Source: Gammaproteobacteria bacterium
Lineage (GTDB): Bacteria; Pseudomonadota; Gammaproteobacteria; Pseudomonadales; Azotimanducaceae
DNA length: 64,000 bases
Direction of reading: 5' to 3'
NCBI GenBank assembly: GCA_026707945.1
Contig: JAPOVV010000115.1
Location: 186,001-250,000, forward strand
Shown here: piece after piece, positions 17,732 to 26,258 of the stretch
Layout: each line of letters opens with the position of its first letter
How positions within the stretch are numbered: position 1 is the first letter of the stretch
Made by a program: the position numbers and the translations under genes
The notes under the pieces: generated by a model
Seen by the model: the letters and a program-made list of their open reading frames with translations, nothing else
What the model was told of the DNA's origin: nothing
Databases searched by the model: none

Positions 17732-17932
17732 TTATTCGGCTGATTTAGGTTTCGGTTCGGCGGGCTCAGAACTCGGTGATTCTGAGGCATCGGCTGACTG
17801 CTCAGTTCCCATGCTAGCTCGAAAGCCCTTTATGGCATGGCCAAGGTCGCTACCGAGCGATTTCAGCTTCTTCCCCCCGAAAACTAAGAGGACGATCACC
17901 AGGATCAGACCAATTTCTAATGGACCAAACAT
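17732..17932 (-). CDS. tatA: Sec-independent protein translocase TatA
   Basis: This 66-aa protein starts [20 protein letters not shown], one membrane helix followed by the FGGKKL hinge and an amphipathic helix ([16 protein letters not shown]), then a disordered Ser/Glu/Pro tail. TatA forms the translocation element. The Shine-Dalgarno AGAGGT is 8 bases before the ATG and overlaps the stop of the small ORF at 17945-18073, whose N-terminus strikingly resembles that of TatA. Confidence 0.96.
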   Translation of the reverse strand: MFGPLEIGLILVIVLLVFGGKKLKSLGSDLGHAIKGFRASMGTEQSADASESPSSEPAEPKPKSAE

Positions 17933-17944
17933 ATTGGAATACCT

Positions 17945-18073
17945 CTAACGACGAAAACGACGCGCAATCGCCGTTATCAAACGGCGTACTATGACATACG
18001 CGCCAACGCAGGCACAGACTAAGATCAATAGGTTCACTAAGATCATAGCGATTTCAAGTGGACCGAATGGCAT
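17945..18073 (-). CDS. 42-aa TatA-like membrane microprotein, undescribed
   Basis: This short ORF has AAGGAG eight bases before its ATG, the best ribosome site in the tat operon. It starts MPFGPLEIAMILVNLLILV, then CACVGAYVIV, and ends with the basic RRLITAIARRFRR. The segment FGPLEI-x-x-ILV is nearly identical to the TatA start (FGPLEI-x-x-ILV), but it lacks the FG hinge and the KKL/amphipathic helix and has an Arg-rich tail instead. It is predicted to be a single-helix membrane protein. The stop overlaps the tatA Shine-Dalgarno region, so translation of the two is probably coupled. It could be a diverged duplicate of tatA, a TatE-like accessory protein or a leader peptide. Confidence 0.72.
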   Translation of the reverse strand: MPFGPLEIAMILVNLLILVCACVGAYVIVRRLITAIARRFRR

Positions 18074-18505
18074 GCTTGAAACTCCTTGCAGATGGGGACA
18101 GTACGAATTGCGATTAAAACGAGATAGCTCTTGATAGATGGAACCCTTCGGCCAAAAACCTTCACTTTACACTCCGTTTAGATGGAGCAACAAGTCAGCT
18201 AACGCGAGTGATCGACTCATTCAAGTATATGGGACTTACATACTTGACCACAAATCAAGCTGCATTTTGACGGATCATCGGAGTCACCAACGTGAACGCT
18301 CCTCCCTCGTCCAGATACCCCAGTCACCGGGGTCCTTTCGATGCTTGGTTTTCGCATCACATGTTTAATTGTATAGTTATTCTGAATGAATCGCAAAACT
18401 AATGATGTTAACCCGGATTTTTGTAGTCAGGGTAGTAATCGCCAAGTATATCGTTGAATGTCGACTTTTCTATAGCTTTGAGATTGAGCAGGATACGATC
18501 GCATG
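18074..18505. other. Gene-free stretch between ubiB and the tat genes
   Basis: These 432 bases hold no convincing coding frame on either strand; the one longer frame (18138-18368, plus strand) has no family features. A perfect 8-bp inverted repeat is present (TCAAGTAT at 18221-18228, ATACTTGA at 18240-18247). A third segment, TCAAG at 18255-18259, could compete for the CTTGA at 18243-18247, giving alternative hairpins. ACCCC/GGGGT at 18317-18333 is a short hairpin. It probably contains the tat promoter and a long leader, and the end of the ubi transcript. Confidence 0.5.
18368..18396 (-). promoter_or_regulatory. Candidate sigma-70 promoter for the tat operon
   Basis: On the minus strand TTGCGA (18396-18391) and TACAAT (18373-18368) are separated by exactly 17 bases. 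It would give a start near 18361 and a leader of about 290 bases. The match is moderate and other start points are possible. Confidence 0.35.
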
Positions 18506-20149
18506 TCAACGCTTAACCGATAGTGAAATGGCAACTAGACTACTGACAACACCACCCACTAATAACGCGTCATGGTTGAGGTGTGGAAACCAGTTCAGCA
18601 AAACAAACGAGAACTGAGCGATACCGCCTAGTCCAAAAAGCGTGACCCAGAGTTTTCGCCACCAAGAAATACGGGAGTGGTTTAGGCTCGCCTGAAGATT
18701 GTCCATCGCATGAGCCTGTACCCGCATCTGTCGCTCGATACTACCAAGTCGATCGCCAGCCGTGAGTAACAGGTGAGGTAGTCGAGGTAGCTGCCCGAGC
18801 AGCTTGGGCGCGTTGTCAGTGAACGCCTTTAGTGTGGCTTCAACGCCATAGCGTTTCTGCATCCATTTTTCCATGAATGGCTTCGCAGTGGTCCACAAAT
18901 CCAAATCCGGATCAAGTTGCCGCCCGAGACCTTCGATGTTCAGAAGCGTTTTTTGAAGAAGTACGAGTTGCGGCTGCACTTCCATATTGAATTGACGTGC
19001 GGTCGTAAACAAGTTGAGTAAAAAATGGCCGAACGAAATCTGTGAAAGTGGTTGAAGAAAAAGAGGTTCACACAGATCTCGGATGACCTGCTCAAAGGCT
19101 TGCACATCAGATTCTGCACCGATCCATCCCGACTCGGCATGGAGCTGTGCGATCTCACTGAAATCCTGATTGAAGAATGCGACGATGTTTCGCGCTAGAT
19201 AGGTTTGATCTTCGGGGGTCAATTGACCGATGATCGCACAATCCACGGCAATGTAGCTGGGATCTGCTGGATCTTCAACATCAATAAAAATGTTGCCGGG
19301 ATGCATGTCGGCATGGAAAAAGTTGTGCTCAAATACTTGGGTAAAGAACGTTTCGACGCCACGTACCGCAAGTTTCTTCAGGTCAGTACCTCGTGCGACA
19401 AGCTCGTTTGTAGCAGAGATTGGCACGCCATGGATTCGCTCCATAACGAGCACGTCAGTCGTGGTGAAATCGTTATAGACGCGGGGGACGTACAACAGTT
19501 GTGATTCCGCGAAGTTGTAGCGCAGTCGCGTGGTATTTTGTGCCTCTTTCGTTAGATCGAGCTCGTTGAAGATGGTCTCCTCATAGTCTCGGGCGACTTC
19601 GATCAGTCTGAGTCTTCGAACATCTCTAGATATGCGGTGGAGGAACCTAACGGCCTGAAATATGAGTTCCAAATCCTTACGTATGCGATCTGCAACATCA
19701 GGTCGAATGACCTTTACAACGACCTCGTTGCCATCTTGAAGCCGTGCCGCGTGCACTTGAGCGAGCGAGGCAGACGCGATGGGTTCGTGCTCAAAATCAC
19801 TGAATAGCTCGTTCACGCGCTGATTCAGGGCTTTTTCAATTCGGGTAATCGCTTCTTCTGTGGGGAACGGCGGAACCTGATCTTGTAACTTTGCCAATTG
19901 ATCTGCGTAATCGACCGGCAGAAGGTCGCGACGAGTGGAGAGAATCTGTCCGAACTTGATAAATACGGGACCTAGGTGCTCGATCGCTTCACGCAAACGT
20001 AGCGCGGAGGGTTTTCGGGGATTTGGTAAGTATCGGGTCAACAGAAACCACTGGAGCCAGTGGTCACCTATTAACTCAATCAGAATGGTGTCAAGGCGAA
20101 AACGGACGACGGTAAGCAGTATCCGAAGGCCGTGCCACAGTGGTCTCAT
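18506..20149 (-). CDS. ubiB: Ubiquinone biosynthesis kinase-like ATPase UbiB
   Basis: This 547-aa protein belongs to the ABC1/ADCK/UbiB atypical kinase family. The family-specific KxGQ motif is KFGQ at residues 65-68, within FIKFGQILSTRRDLLP. EPIASASLAQVHAARLQDG is the alanine-rich loop with VVVKVIRP carrying the kinase Lys, and FFHADMHPGNIFID is the catalytic loop. Two hydrophobic C-terminal helices (about residues 500-520 and 525-543) anchor it in the membrane. It is needed for ubiquinone synthesis, probably by extracting intermediates from the membrane. It is the last of the ubiE-ubiJ-ubiB set. Confidence 0.95.
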   Translation of the reverse strand: MRPLWHGLRILLTVVRFRLDTILIELIGDHWLQWFLLTRYLPNPRKPSALRLREAIEHLGPVFIKFGQILSTRRDLLPVDYADQLAKLQDQVPPFPTEEAITRIEKALNQRVNELFSDFEHEPIASASLAQVHAARLQDGNEVVVKVIRPDVADRIRKDLELIFQAVRFLHRISRDVRRLRLIEVARDYEETIFNELDLTKEAQNTTRLRYNFAESQLLYVPRVYNDFTTTDVLVMERIHGVPISATNELVARGTDLKKLAVRGVETFFTQVFEHNFFHADMHPGNIFIDVEDPADPSYIAVDCAIIGQLTPEDQTYLARNIVAFFNQDFSEIAQLHAESGWIGAESDVQAFEQVIRDLCEPLFLQPLSQISFGHFLLNLFTTARQFNMEVQPQLVLLQKTLLNIEGLGRQLDPDLDLWTTAKPFMEKWMQKRYGVEATLKAFTDNAPKLLGQLPRLPHLLLTAGDRLGSIERQMRVQAHAMDNLQASLNHSRISWWRKLWVTLFGLGGIAQFSFVLLNWFPHLNHDALLVGGVVSSLVAISLSVKR

Positions 20150-20160
20150 ACAACCACCGC

Positions 20161-20712
20161 CTAGTCGTCGGCGTTAGATTTCCGTCCGGTAGACTCGGCA
20201 AGCTGCCTTTGAAGCTCATCTACTCGGGCTTCTAGTTCTGCAACGCGTTCTTCTAGTTTGACGACGGATTCCCCACGAGTCGAGATGTCGGCGAATTGCG
20301 CACTGATGGTTTCCATGGCCGAACGGGCAGCGGCAATACCGTAATCGCGAGCGGCCTTTGCTTTATCGGCCACGTCTTTTGGATCGAGCGGCGGTCCAAA
20401 GATCACATGTAGTTCGTCTAGGATCGTCTCATCACCATGTAAAGCAATGTTATTTGTGTTTGACGTCATGAGAGCCTGACTAATACTGGACATCGAACCA
20501 GTAATTTCGAGATCTGGGTCCTCCACGTTATCGGGTCGCACTTCGACGTGTCCGTCCACGACTTTCAGGTGGAAATCCTGACCCGACATGTTGAACTGTA
20601 CGGATCGTCCTTCGAGGCGCTCGAGGGCTTGTCTAGCCTTTGAGTCAAAGGAGACACGGGTCTTAATCGCGGTCTCCATTCCGCCGGCGAAGGTACTCTC
20701 TAATATGCTCAT
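20161..20712 (-). CDS. ubiJ: Ubiquinone biosynthesis accessory factor UbiJ
   Basis: From the ATG at 20712 it is 183 aa. The N-terminal 110 residues form an SCP2 sterol-carrier-like domain (LERLEGRSVQFNMSG, FHLKVVDGHVEVRPD, DLEITGSMSSISQAL), which binds hydrophobic ubiquinone intermediates. The C-terminal part is a coiled coil (VVKLEERVAELEARVDELQ). In E. coli UbiJ and UbiK organise the soluble Ubi complex. The start overlaps the ubiE stop (ATGA). The order ubiE-ubiJ-ubiB is the classical one. Confidence 0.9.
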   Translation of the reverse strand: MSILESTFAGGMETAIKTRVSFDSKARQALERLEGRSVQFNMSGQDFHLKVVDGHVEVRPDNVEDPDLEITGSMSSISQALMTSNTNNIALHGDETILDELHVIFGPPLDPKDVADKAKAARDYGIAAARSAMETISAQFADISTRGESVVKLEERVAELEARVDELQRQLAESTGRKSNADD

Positions 20713-21446
20713 GCTGTGCCCCAATGAAGTGCGGCGATGCCGCCTAGTAAATTATCGTAACGAACGTTATTGAATCCGCAGTCTCGGAGCATGAGCGCTA
20801 ATACGCTTTGAGACGGGTGCGTATCAATCGATTCAACGAGATACTGGTACGGTCTTGATGTTCCAACAACGATCTCACCGACCAACGGCCAAGTCCACTT
20901 AAACGCGCCGAATGCAAAACGTAGTGCTGGATTCGTTGGTTTCGAGAAGTCAAGAACGACCAAACGACCGCCAGGACGTAAAACGCGTCGAAACTCTGAA
21001 AGCGCACGCGATTGATCCGCTACGTTACGCAGCCCGAAACCGATCGTTACAGCATCGAACTGCGAATCGTGAAACGGGAGTTGTTGAGCATCTGCTAGTA
21101 CGAAATCGATGTCCATGCAGCCGGCGTCGATCGAACGATTGCGCCCCTCTCTTAACATCGAATTGTTGATGTCAAAACACGTAACGCTACCTGACGAGCC
21201 TACCGCTTGAGTCAGCAGACGCGCGATGTCTCCCGTACCACCAGCGGCATCTAGTACCGCGTTTCCTTCACGAAGAGCAGCAGTTTCGACAAGAATTCGT
21301 TTCAACACACGATGTGTGCCTAACGACATGAAGTCGTTCATGACGTCATATCGAGACGCAACGCTGTCGAATACGGTATGGACGCGAGCGGTCTTCTCAG
21401 AAGCTAGAACCTCTTCACGCCCGAAAAATACTTTCGGCTCACTCAT
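20709..21446 (-). CDS. ubiE: Ubiquinone/menaquinone C-methyltransferase UbiE
   Basis: The ATG at 21446 gives 245 aa; an upstream TTG at 21473 is less likely. Family motifs are VFDSVASRYDVMNDFMSLG, the SAM-binding LDAAGGTGDIA, ADAQQLPFHDSQFDAVTIGF, GLRNVADQSRAL and RVLRPGGRLVVLDFSKP. It methylates the quinone ring in ubiquinone (and, where present, menaquinone) synthesis. In DAAGGTGD the usual DVAGGTGD differs by one residue. It overlaps the DUF971 gene by 8 bases. Confidence 0.96.
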   Translation of the reverse strand: MSEPKVFFGREEVLASEKTARVHTVFDSVASRYDVMNDFMSLGTHRVLKRILVETAALREGNAVLDAAGGTGDIARLLTQAVGSSGSVTCFDINNSMLREGRNRSIDAGCMDIDFVLADAQQLPFHDSQFDAVTIGFGLRNVADQSRALSEFRRVLRPGGRLVVLDFSKPTNPALRFAFGAFKWTWPLVGEIVVGTSRPYQYLVESIDTHPSQSVLALMLRDCGFNNVRYDNLLGGIAALHWGTA

Positions 21447-21831
21447 GCTTGGACGGAGGCTGCCAATGCCCAACTGGTATTTGAGGCAATCTCGAGGCGT
21501 TTGCCGCCTTCAAATCAGCAAGGTATTTTTGCCAGTAGTTGCCCTGCTGGTCATGTAGTTCGCGTAAGTACTCCCAAGAATAGATACCTGTATCGTGACC
21601 ATCGTCGAACATGATCCGTATCGCGTAGTTGCCGATCGTTTCGATCTTATCGATACCGACGTGTTTCTTTCCTGTCTGCAAGACGCTCTGTTCTGGCGAG
21701 TGTCCTCGCACTTCCGCTGATGGGCTGAAAACACGAAGCAACTCGGCAGTGAGTGTAGCCGTAACACCGTCGTCAAACTTGATCTCGAGTGTCTTGGCGT
21801 TCGAGTGATATGTGATGGCTGTAGGCGTCAT
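21439..21831 (-). CDS. DUF971 / gamma-butyrobetaine-hydroxylase-like N-terminal domain protein
   Basis: From the ATG at 21831 the product is 130 aa, the size of the stand-alone DUF971 family. Conserved elements are LEIKFDDGVTATLTAELLRV, PSAEVRGH, and the C-terminal GNYAIRIMFDDGHDTGIYSW with YLRELHDQQGNYW. It is a small beta-rich domain also found at the start of gamma-butyrobetaine hydroxylases. In gammaproteobacteria it sits between hslU and ubiE, as here. Its function is unproven; iron-sulfur or ubiquinone metabolism links have been suggested by context. Confidence 0.9.
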   Translation of the reverse strand: MTPTAITYHSNAKTLEIKFDDGVTATLTAELLRVFSPSAEVRGHSPEQSVLQTGKKHVGIDKIETIGNYAIRIMFDDGHDTGIYSWEYLRELHDQQGNYWQKYLADLKAANASRLPQIPVGHWQPPSKHE

Positions 21832-21850
21832 GCGTTGGGTTGCAGCGGAC

Positions 21851-23188
21851 TTAGAGAATGAAGCGTGATAGGTCCTGATCTTTTGCCAGTTCCTCAAGGT
21901 GCTCATTGACGTAAGCGGCGTCAATCTTCACCGCTTGAATCGTGTCGCCTGCGCTAAACGAGACCTCATCCATCAATCTCTCCATGATGGTGTGTAGCCG
22001 ACGTGCGCCGATATTCTCAGTATTCTCATTGACTTCGAACGCAATTTCTGCAATCCGTCTCACCGCGTCGGAGGTGTATTCCACGGTTATCCCGTCGGTG
22101 GCGAGGAGCGCTTCATATTGCTTCGTTAGCGCTACGTCGGTATCGGTCAGGATGCGTTCAAAATCGTCGGGTGTGAGCGCGTTCAGTTCGACACGGATGG
22201 GTAGTCGCCCTTGCAATTCAGGAATCAGATCCGAGGGTTTTGATAGATGGAACGCGCCGGACGCAATGAACAGGATATGGTCCGTCTTAACTGAACCATA
22301 TCGAGTCGTGACGGTCGATCCTTCGATAATCGGTAGCAAGTCACGTTGGACGCCCTGATGTGCGATGTCCCTGCCAGCGTAGTCATCGCGTGACGCTACT
22401 TTGTCGATTTCGTCCAGGAAGACGATACCGCTTTCTTCGACCTGGTTGATCGCGTTGCTGTGGATTTCGTCCTCGTTAAGCAGATCAGATGCTTCTTCCT
22501 CACGTGCTCGTCGCCATGCGTCACGTACAGACAGCTTCGCAGTTTTTTGACGTGACCCACCCGTGAGATTCTCAAATGCTGATTGAATCTGATCGGAAAG
22601 ATCTCCCATATCACCGCCCATACCGGGTACGAGAACTTTGACTCCCGGTGAAGCGACGTCGATTTCGACTTCTCTCTCGTCTAGATCACCGTTACGCAGC
22701 TTTTGTCGCAACCAATCGCGCGTTTCGACTGCCGCTTCATCACCATTCGCAGGGTCTGACGATCCTCCCTTTGAGCTGACGTTTAGAAGTGCGTCGAGGA
22801 TCCGTTCCTCGGCGGCGTGATCTGCTCGCGATTGCACTTCGGTCATCGCCGATTCGCGTTGTATCGCAATGGCGGCTTCAACGAGATCTCGAATGATGGA
22901 GTCGACGTCACGCCCAACGTACCCAACTTCGGTGAATTTCGTCGCTTCAACTTTGACAAACGGCGCGTTGGTGAGTCGAGCTAGCCGCCTGGCAATTTCG
23001 GTTTTTCCGACACCTGTAGGGCCGATCATCAGGATATTCTTTGGCGTGATTTCATCACGCATCGATTCATCGACCTGCATACGACGCCAGCGATTTCGCA
23101 GGGCGATGGCGACCGCGCGTTTGGCGGCATCTTGCCCGATGATGAACTTATTCAGCTCTCCAACGGTTTCTCTCGGAGTCATAACCAT
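21851..23188 (-). CDS. hslU: ATP-dependent protease ATPase subunit HslU
   Basis: This 445-aa AAA+ unfoldase feeds the HslV peptidase. Features are [17 protein letters not shown], Walker [16 protein letters not shown], the pore motif GYVGRD, the I domain of about residues 110-240, Walker [12 protein letters not shown], sensor 1 and the C-terminal DLSRFIL, which docks into HslV. The ATG at 23188 overlaps the hslV stop (TAATG); a second ATG two codons later is possible. Confidence 0.97.
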   Translation of the reverse strand: MVMTPRETVGELNKFIIGQDAAKRAVAIALRNRWRRMQVDESMRDEITPKNILMIGPTGVGKTEIARRLARLTNAPFVKVEATKFTEVGYVGRDVDSIIRDLVEAAIAIQRESAMTEVQSRADHAAEERILDALLNVSSKGGSSDPANGDEAAVETRDWLRQKLRNGDLDEREVEIDVASPGVKVLVPGMGGDMGDLSDQIQSAFENLTGGSRQKTAKLSVRDAWRRAREEEASDLLNEDEIHSNAINQVEESGIVFLDEIDKVASRDDYAGRDIAHQGVQRDLLPIIEGSTVTTRYGSVKTDHILFIASGAFHLSKPSDLIPELQGRLPIRVELNALTPDDFERILTDTDVALTKQYEALLATDGITVEYTSDAVRRIAEIAFEVNENTENIGARRLHTIMERLMDEVSFSAGDTIQAVKIDAAYVNEHLEELAKDQDLSRFIL

Positions 23189-23742
23189 TAATCTGTGCTC
23201 AGCGTCTCGATTTGATGTTGGGTGTTTGTGTAGATGCAGATATCGGACGCAATTTCAAGTGCTTTTGCGACAATCGTACGAGCGTCGAGTTCCGTACTGT
23301 CAAGCATGGCGAGTGCGGCGGCTTGGGCATAAGGTCCCCCGGAGCCAATCGCGATTAGGCCGTGATCTGGTTCAATCACATCGCCATTACCGCTTACGAC
23401 TAGCGAACTATTCGCATCCGCAACGGCCAATAGTGCTTCAAGTCGGCGTAACGCTCGGTCACTTCGCCAATCCTTTGCGAGTTCGACTGCTGCACGCGTT
23501 AAGTTACCTGAGTACTTGTCTAGATTGGCTTCAAATCGCTCGAATAACGTGAATGCGTCAGCCGTTCCGCCTGCAAAACCGGCGATGACAGCGTCGTTAT
23601 GTAAACGACGCACTTTGACCGCATTGTTTTTCATCACAACGTGACCTTGCGTAACTTGGCCGTCACCACCTAGTGCGACCATGTTTTCGCGACGAACACT
23701 AAGGATGGTGGTTCCGTGAAACTGTTCCACACTATATCTCAC
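23188..23742 (-). CDS. hslV: ATP-dependent protease peptidase subunit HslV
   Basis: This 184-aa proteasome-beta-like peptidase has its catalytic Thr at residue 11 in [10 protein letters not shown], after a 10-residue propeptide [10 protein letters not shown] that must be removed. [40 protein letters not shown] and [19 protein letters not shown] are family motifs. E. coli HslV has no such propeptide beyond the initiator Met. The gene is coupled to hslU and follows ftsN after 39 bases. Confidence 0.97.
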   Translation of the reverse strand: MRYSVEQFHGTTILSVRRENMVALGGDGQVTQGHVVMKNNAVKVRRLHNDAVIAGFAGGTADAFTLFERFEANLDKYSGNLTRAAVELAKDWRSDRALRRLEALLAVADANSSLVVSGNGDVIEPDHGLIAIGSGGPYAQAAALAMLDSTELDARTIVAKALEIASDICIYTNTQHQIETLSTD

Positions 23743-23781
23743 TAGTAAGCAAAAAAATGCGAATGAACGCGCGTCGTGTCG

Positions 23782-24336
23782 TTAGGATTCCCTGATGCCG
23801 AGCAGGATAGCTTCCACCTGCTCAGATCCTAAACGCTCAATGGCGGCTTGAGCTTCTGCTTGGGATGGAAAGGGTCCCACAACCACGCGGTATCTAGATC
23901 CAATTCCCGGCACCTCTACCGCCGTTGTCTTCGCTTGATAGCCGCGCAACACGAGCGACGCACGAAACACGTCTGCGTGACGTTGCTGCTCGAATGAACC
24001 GGCTTGGAGGAGAAAACTCTCGATGGATGGCTCCACTGTTTGTTTAGGAGTTGACTCGCTCGTTTCCTCGACCGTTACAAGCTCACGGACGGGGGTTTCA
24101 GATGGTTCACGTTCCTGCGTCGATTCGAGGATATCCGGGAACTCATACTCATACTGCACCGGTGAAGTATCGATATCGGGGAACGCTACGGTATCGGGTT
24201 GATAGTCGTCCAACATCGGTACACCGACTGCCGCCACGAGGATCAATGCTAAGCATCCGACGACAAAGCCGGCAATGAAATTCGTCAGGCTAAATCCGCC
24301 TGCACCACGGGATCTGGACCGGGCTTTACTAGCCAA
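23782..24336 (-). CDS. ftsN: SPOR-domain cell-division protein, FtsN-like
   Basis: This 184-aa bitopic protein has a short basic cytosolic start (KARSRSRG), one membrane helix near residues 19-42, a Pro/Glu/Thr-rich periplasmic linker (about residues 45-110) and a C-terminal SPOR domain (FLLQAGSFEQQRHADVFRAS, YRVVVGPFPSQAEAQAAIE) that binds denuded septal glycan. Position just before hslVU matches ftsN in gammaproteobacteria. FtsN triggers septal peptidoglycan synthesis. Sequence outside SPOR is poorly conserved, so the name rests on context and architecture. Confidence 0.82.
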   Translation of the reverse strand: MASKARSRSRGAGGFSLTNFIAGFVVGCLALILVAAVGVPMLDDYQPDTVAFPDIDTSPVQYEYEFPDILESTQEREPSETPVRELVTVEETSESTPKQTVEPSIESFLLQAGSFEQQRHADVFRASLVLRGYQAKTTAVEVPGIGSRYRVVVGPFPSQAEAQAAIERLGSEQVEAILLGIRES

Positions 24337-24396
24337 TGCGTTCCTCGCAAACTATGAAAAAATAATGATACGGCGGGACTAGCGACATTCGCGAAC

Positions 24397-25464
24397 TCAA
24401 GAGTCGAGGGTTGCTTCCAGATTCTTTTGGTCGAACTCACTTGTTAGAACGACCGTGCCAATGGACTTGGGTAGCACAAATCGCAACTCGCCTTGGATCA
24501 CTTTCTTGTCCATCGCCATGCTCGCAAGCAGTCTTCCTTTGTCTACATGCGGGGCTTTGTCCGGTAAGCCGTAAGCATTAACGATATTACGGATGCGCTG
24601 CGCCGTTCGCGCATCGCATAGATTCTCCCGTAGCGCCAAGTCAGAGGCCATCACCATACCGATACTGACAGCCTGGCCGTGGAGAAGCTCACCGTATCGG
24701 GTTTCAGCTTCGATCGCATGTCCAAATGTGTGCCCAAAATTCAATATCGCTCGTCGGTTTCGTTCGCGCTCATCAGACGCGACGACTTCTGCTTTGATCT
24801 CGCAACTGCGGCGCACGATGAATTCGAGGGAGTCTGGTTCTCGAGCCAAGACTGAATGTGTGTTGTCTTCCAACCACTCGAAAAACGATGGATCGTAGAT
24901 CACACCGTACTTGATCACTTCGGCCAATCCTTCGACAAAAATCTCATCGGGCAACGAGGTCAATACGTTAGTGTCAATGAGTACGGTTTCGGGTTGGTAA
25001 AAAGCGCCGATAAGGTTCTTACCGCCCTTGTGATTAACGGCGGTTTTGCCGCCAATAGCAGAATCGACCTGCGCTAGCAACGTCGTTGGAATCTGAATCA
25101 ATCGAACGCCACGCTGATAAGTCGCCGCCACGAATCCCGCCAAATCACCGACGACGCCTCCACCAAGTGCGACAATCACAGTGTCTCGATTGAAACGAAA
25201 CTCTATCAGTTGATCAATGACCTCGCTATAGGTTTGAATTGATTTGTATTGCTCACCGTCACCAATCAAAATCATTTCGTGATCTGCAGCAAGATGGTCA
25301 ATGACTTCACCATACAACGAGGCGACACGATCATTTGAGATTGCGGCAACTCGCGTGGTGAGCGCCATGGTTGACGCTAACTCGGGACTCTGTAGATAAC
25401 CTGAGCCGATATATATCTCGCTGGTGCGACCATCGGCGAGATCAAGGGTAAGCGTCGGTTTCAA
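24397..25464 (-). CDS. aroB: 3-dehydroquinate synthase AroB
   Basis: This 355-aa, NAD-using, zinc-dependent enzyme makes 3-dehydroquinate from DAHP in the shikimate pathway. IYIGSGYL, IGDGEQYKSIQTYSEVIDQL, the glycine-rich VALGGGVVGDLAGFVAATYQ, GGKTAVNHKGGKNLIGAFYQ, and the zinc ligands in VKYG.../NFGHTFGHAIEAET and HGQAVSIGM are all present. The start is TTG, overlapping the aroK stop (TTGA); family alignment supports it. Confidence 0.96.
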   Translation of the reverse strand: MKPTLTLDLADGRTSEIYIGSGYLQSPELASTMALTTRVAAISNDRVASLYGEVIDHLAADHEMILIGDGEQYKSIQTYSEVIDQLIEFRFNRDTVIVALGGGVVGDLAGFVAATYQRGVRLIQIPTTLLAQVDSAIGGKTAVNHKGGKNLIGAFYQPETVLIDTNVLTSLPDEIFVEGLAEVIKYGVIYDPSFFEWLEDNTHSVLAREPDSLEFIVRRSCEIKAEVVASDERERNRRAILNFGHTFGHAIEAETRYGELLHGQAVSIGMVMASDLALRENLCDARTAQRIRNIVNAYGLPDKAPHVDKGRLLASMAMDKKVIQGELRFVLPKSIGTVVLTSEFDQKNLEATLDS

Positions 25465-25988
25465 TGTCTAACCATCGAGTGGTACCAAGTCGCGATGCTT
25501 GAAGCGATTTCGTGTGCATTTGCATAAGCGTCGGTATCGAACGTCGCGTCTGCCAGCGCCGAATAAACGGGTTCTCTCTCCCGTGCCATCTTCTCGATTA
25601 CGACCTCAGGATCATCATCTTTAAGCAAAGGTCTAGATGTATCTTCAGCGACGCGAGTCAGGATTCGGTTAATAGACGCGAGCAGGTAGACCACGAAACC
25701 GCGTGCGGACAGGTGCTCTCGTGTGGTTGCTCGCATGACCGCTCCACCTCCGGTTGCGAGTACGATATTTCGCATTTGGGAGAGCTCGTCGATGATGGAC
25801 GCTTCTCGTCGACGAAACTGCGATTCGCCCTCAAATTCGAATATCCAAGGTATAGAAACGCCAGCCCGTTCCTCCAGGACACGATCTGAGTCAAAAAAAG
25901 GGAATCCAAGTTGATTCGCGAGGTCTTTACCGATGGTGGTCTTGCCGGATGCGGTCATGCCGACTAGAAATATGCTGCGAGTAAACAT
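25461..25988 (-). CDS. aroK: Shikimate kinase AroK
   Basis: This 175-aa P-loop kinase phosphorylates shikimate. It has Walker A GMTASGKTTIG (residues 10-20), the shikimate-binding DSDRVLEERAG and FEFEGESQFRRREA, and the GGGAV loop in LATGGGAVMR, then the lid RPLLK. The usual first two motifs in most homologues read GxGxxGKS/T; here it is GMTASGKT. It leads the aroK-aroB pair and diverges from the PBP1A gene. The pilMNOPQ genes that often sit between are absent. Confidence 0.95.
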   Translation of the reverse strand: MFTRSIFLVGMTASGKTTIGKDLANQLGFPFFDSDRVLEERAGVSIPWIFEFEGESQFRRREASIIDELSQMRNIVLATGGGAVMRATTREHLSARGFVVYLLASINRILTRVAEDTSRPLLKDDDPEVVIEKMAREREPVYSALADATFDTDAYANAHEIASSIATWYHSMVRH

Positions 25989-26258
25989 GATTGGCGTCTA
26001 GATAAGCTCCTAGAAAAATCCGCGTAACTAGACGTAATGTTGACGCCAACTACAAATTATCGGGATTTTTGGCCGACCAATCACCGAACTTAGGTTTAGT
26101 GTCGAGAATGTCCAGAGTTAGTAACCACAATGTCAAGATTTGTTTAGTCGGGAGGTCGAGAGGATTTTTGGAGTATCGCGGATGTTCGTCTAACTGGTTA
26201 CACCACAGACGCTTATGTTCTGAAACTTGCTCAGAGCCTCTTATCGACTACATAATTT
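25989..26258. other. Divergent intergenic region between aroK and mrcA
   Basis: These 270 bases hold no credible gene. TTGCTC (26227-26232) and CATAAT (26251-26256) face mrcA with an 18-base spacer, but the -10-like element lies only 2 bases from the mrcA GTG, so it would give an almost leaderless transcript. I give it little weight. Confidence 0.35.

Noticed and set aside
18317-18333. ACCCC/GGGGT hairpin as the ubi operon terminator
   Set aside because: Only five base pairs with no T-tract on either side; insufficient for a terminator call.
18138-18368. 76-codon frame between ubiB and tat genes
   Set aside because: No motif, no ribosome site and composition unlike neighbours. It also overlaps the likely leader region.
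22869-23552. 227-codon plus-strand frame across hslU-hslV
   Set aside because: It is antisense to the coding sequence of two certain genes; composition is Ser/Arg-rich as expected from a shadow frame.
26227-26256. TTGCTC/CATAAT promoter for mrcA
   Set aside because: The elements fit in spacing but the -10 is almost on top of the start codon, implying a leaderless message.
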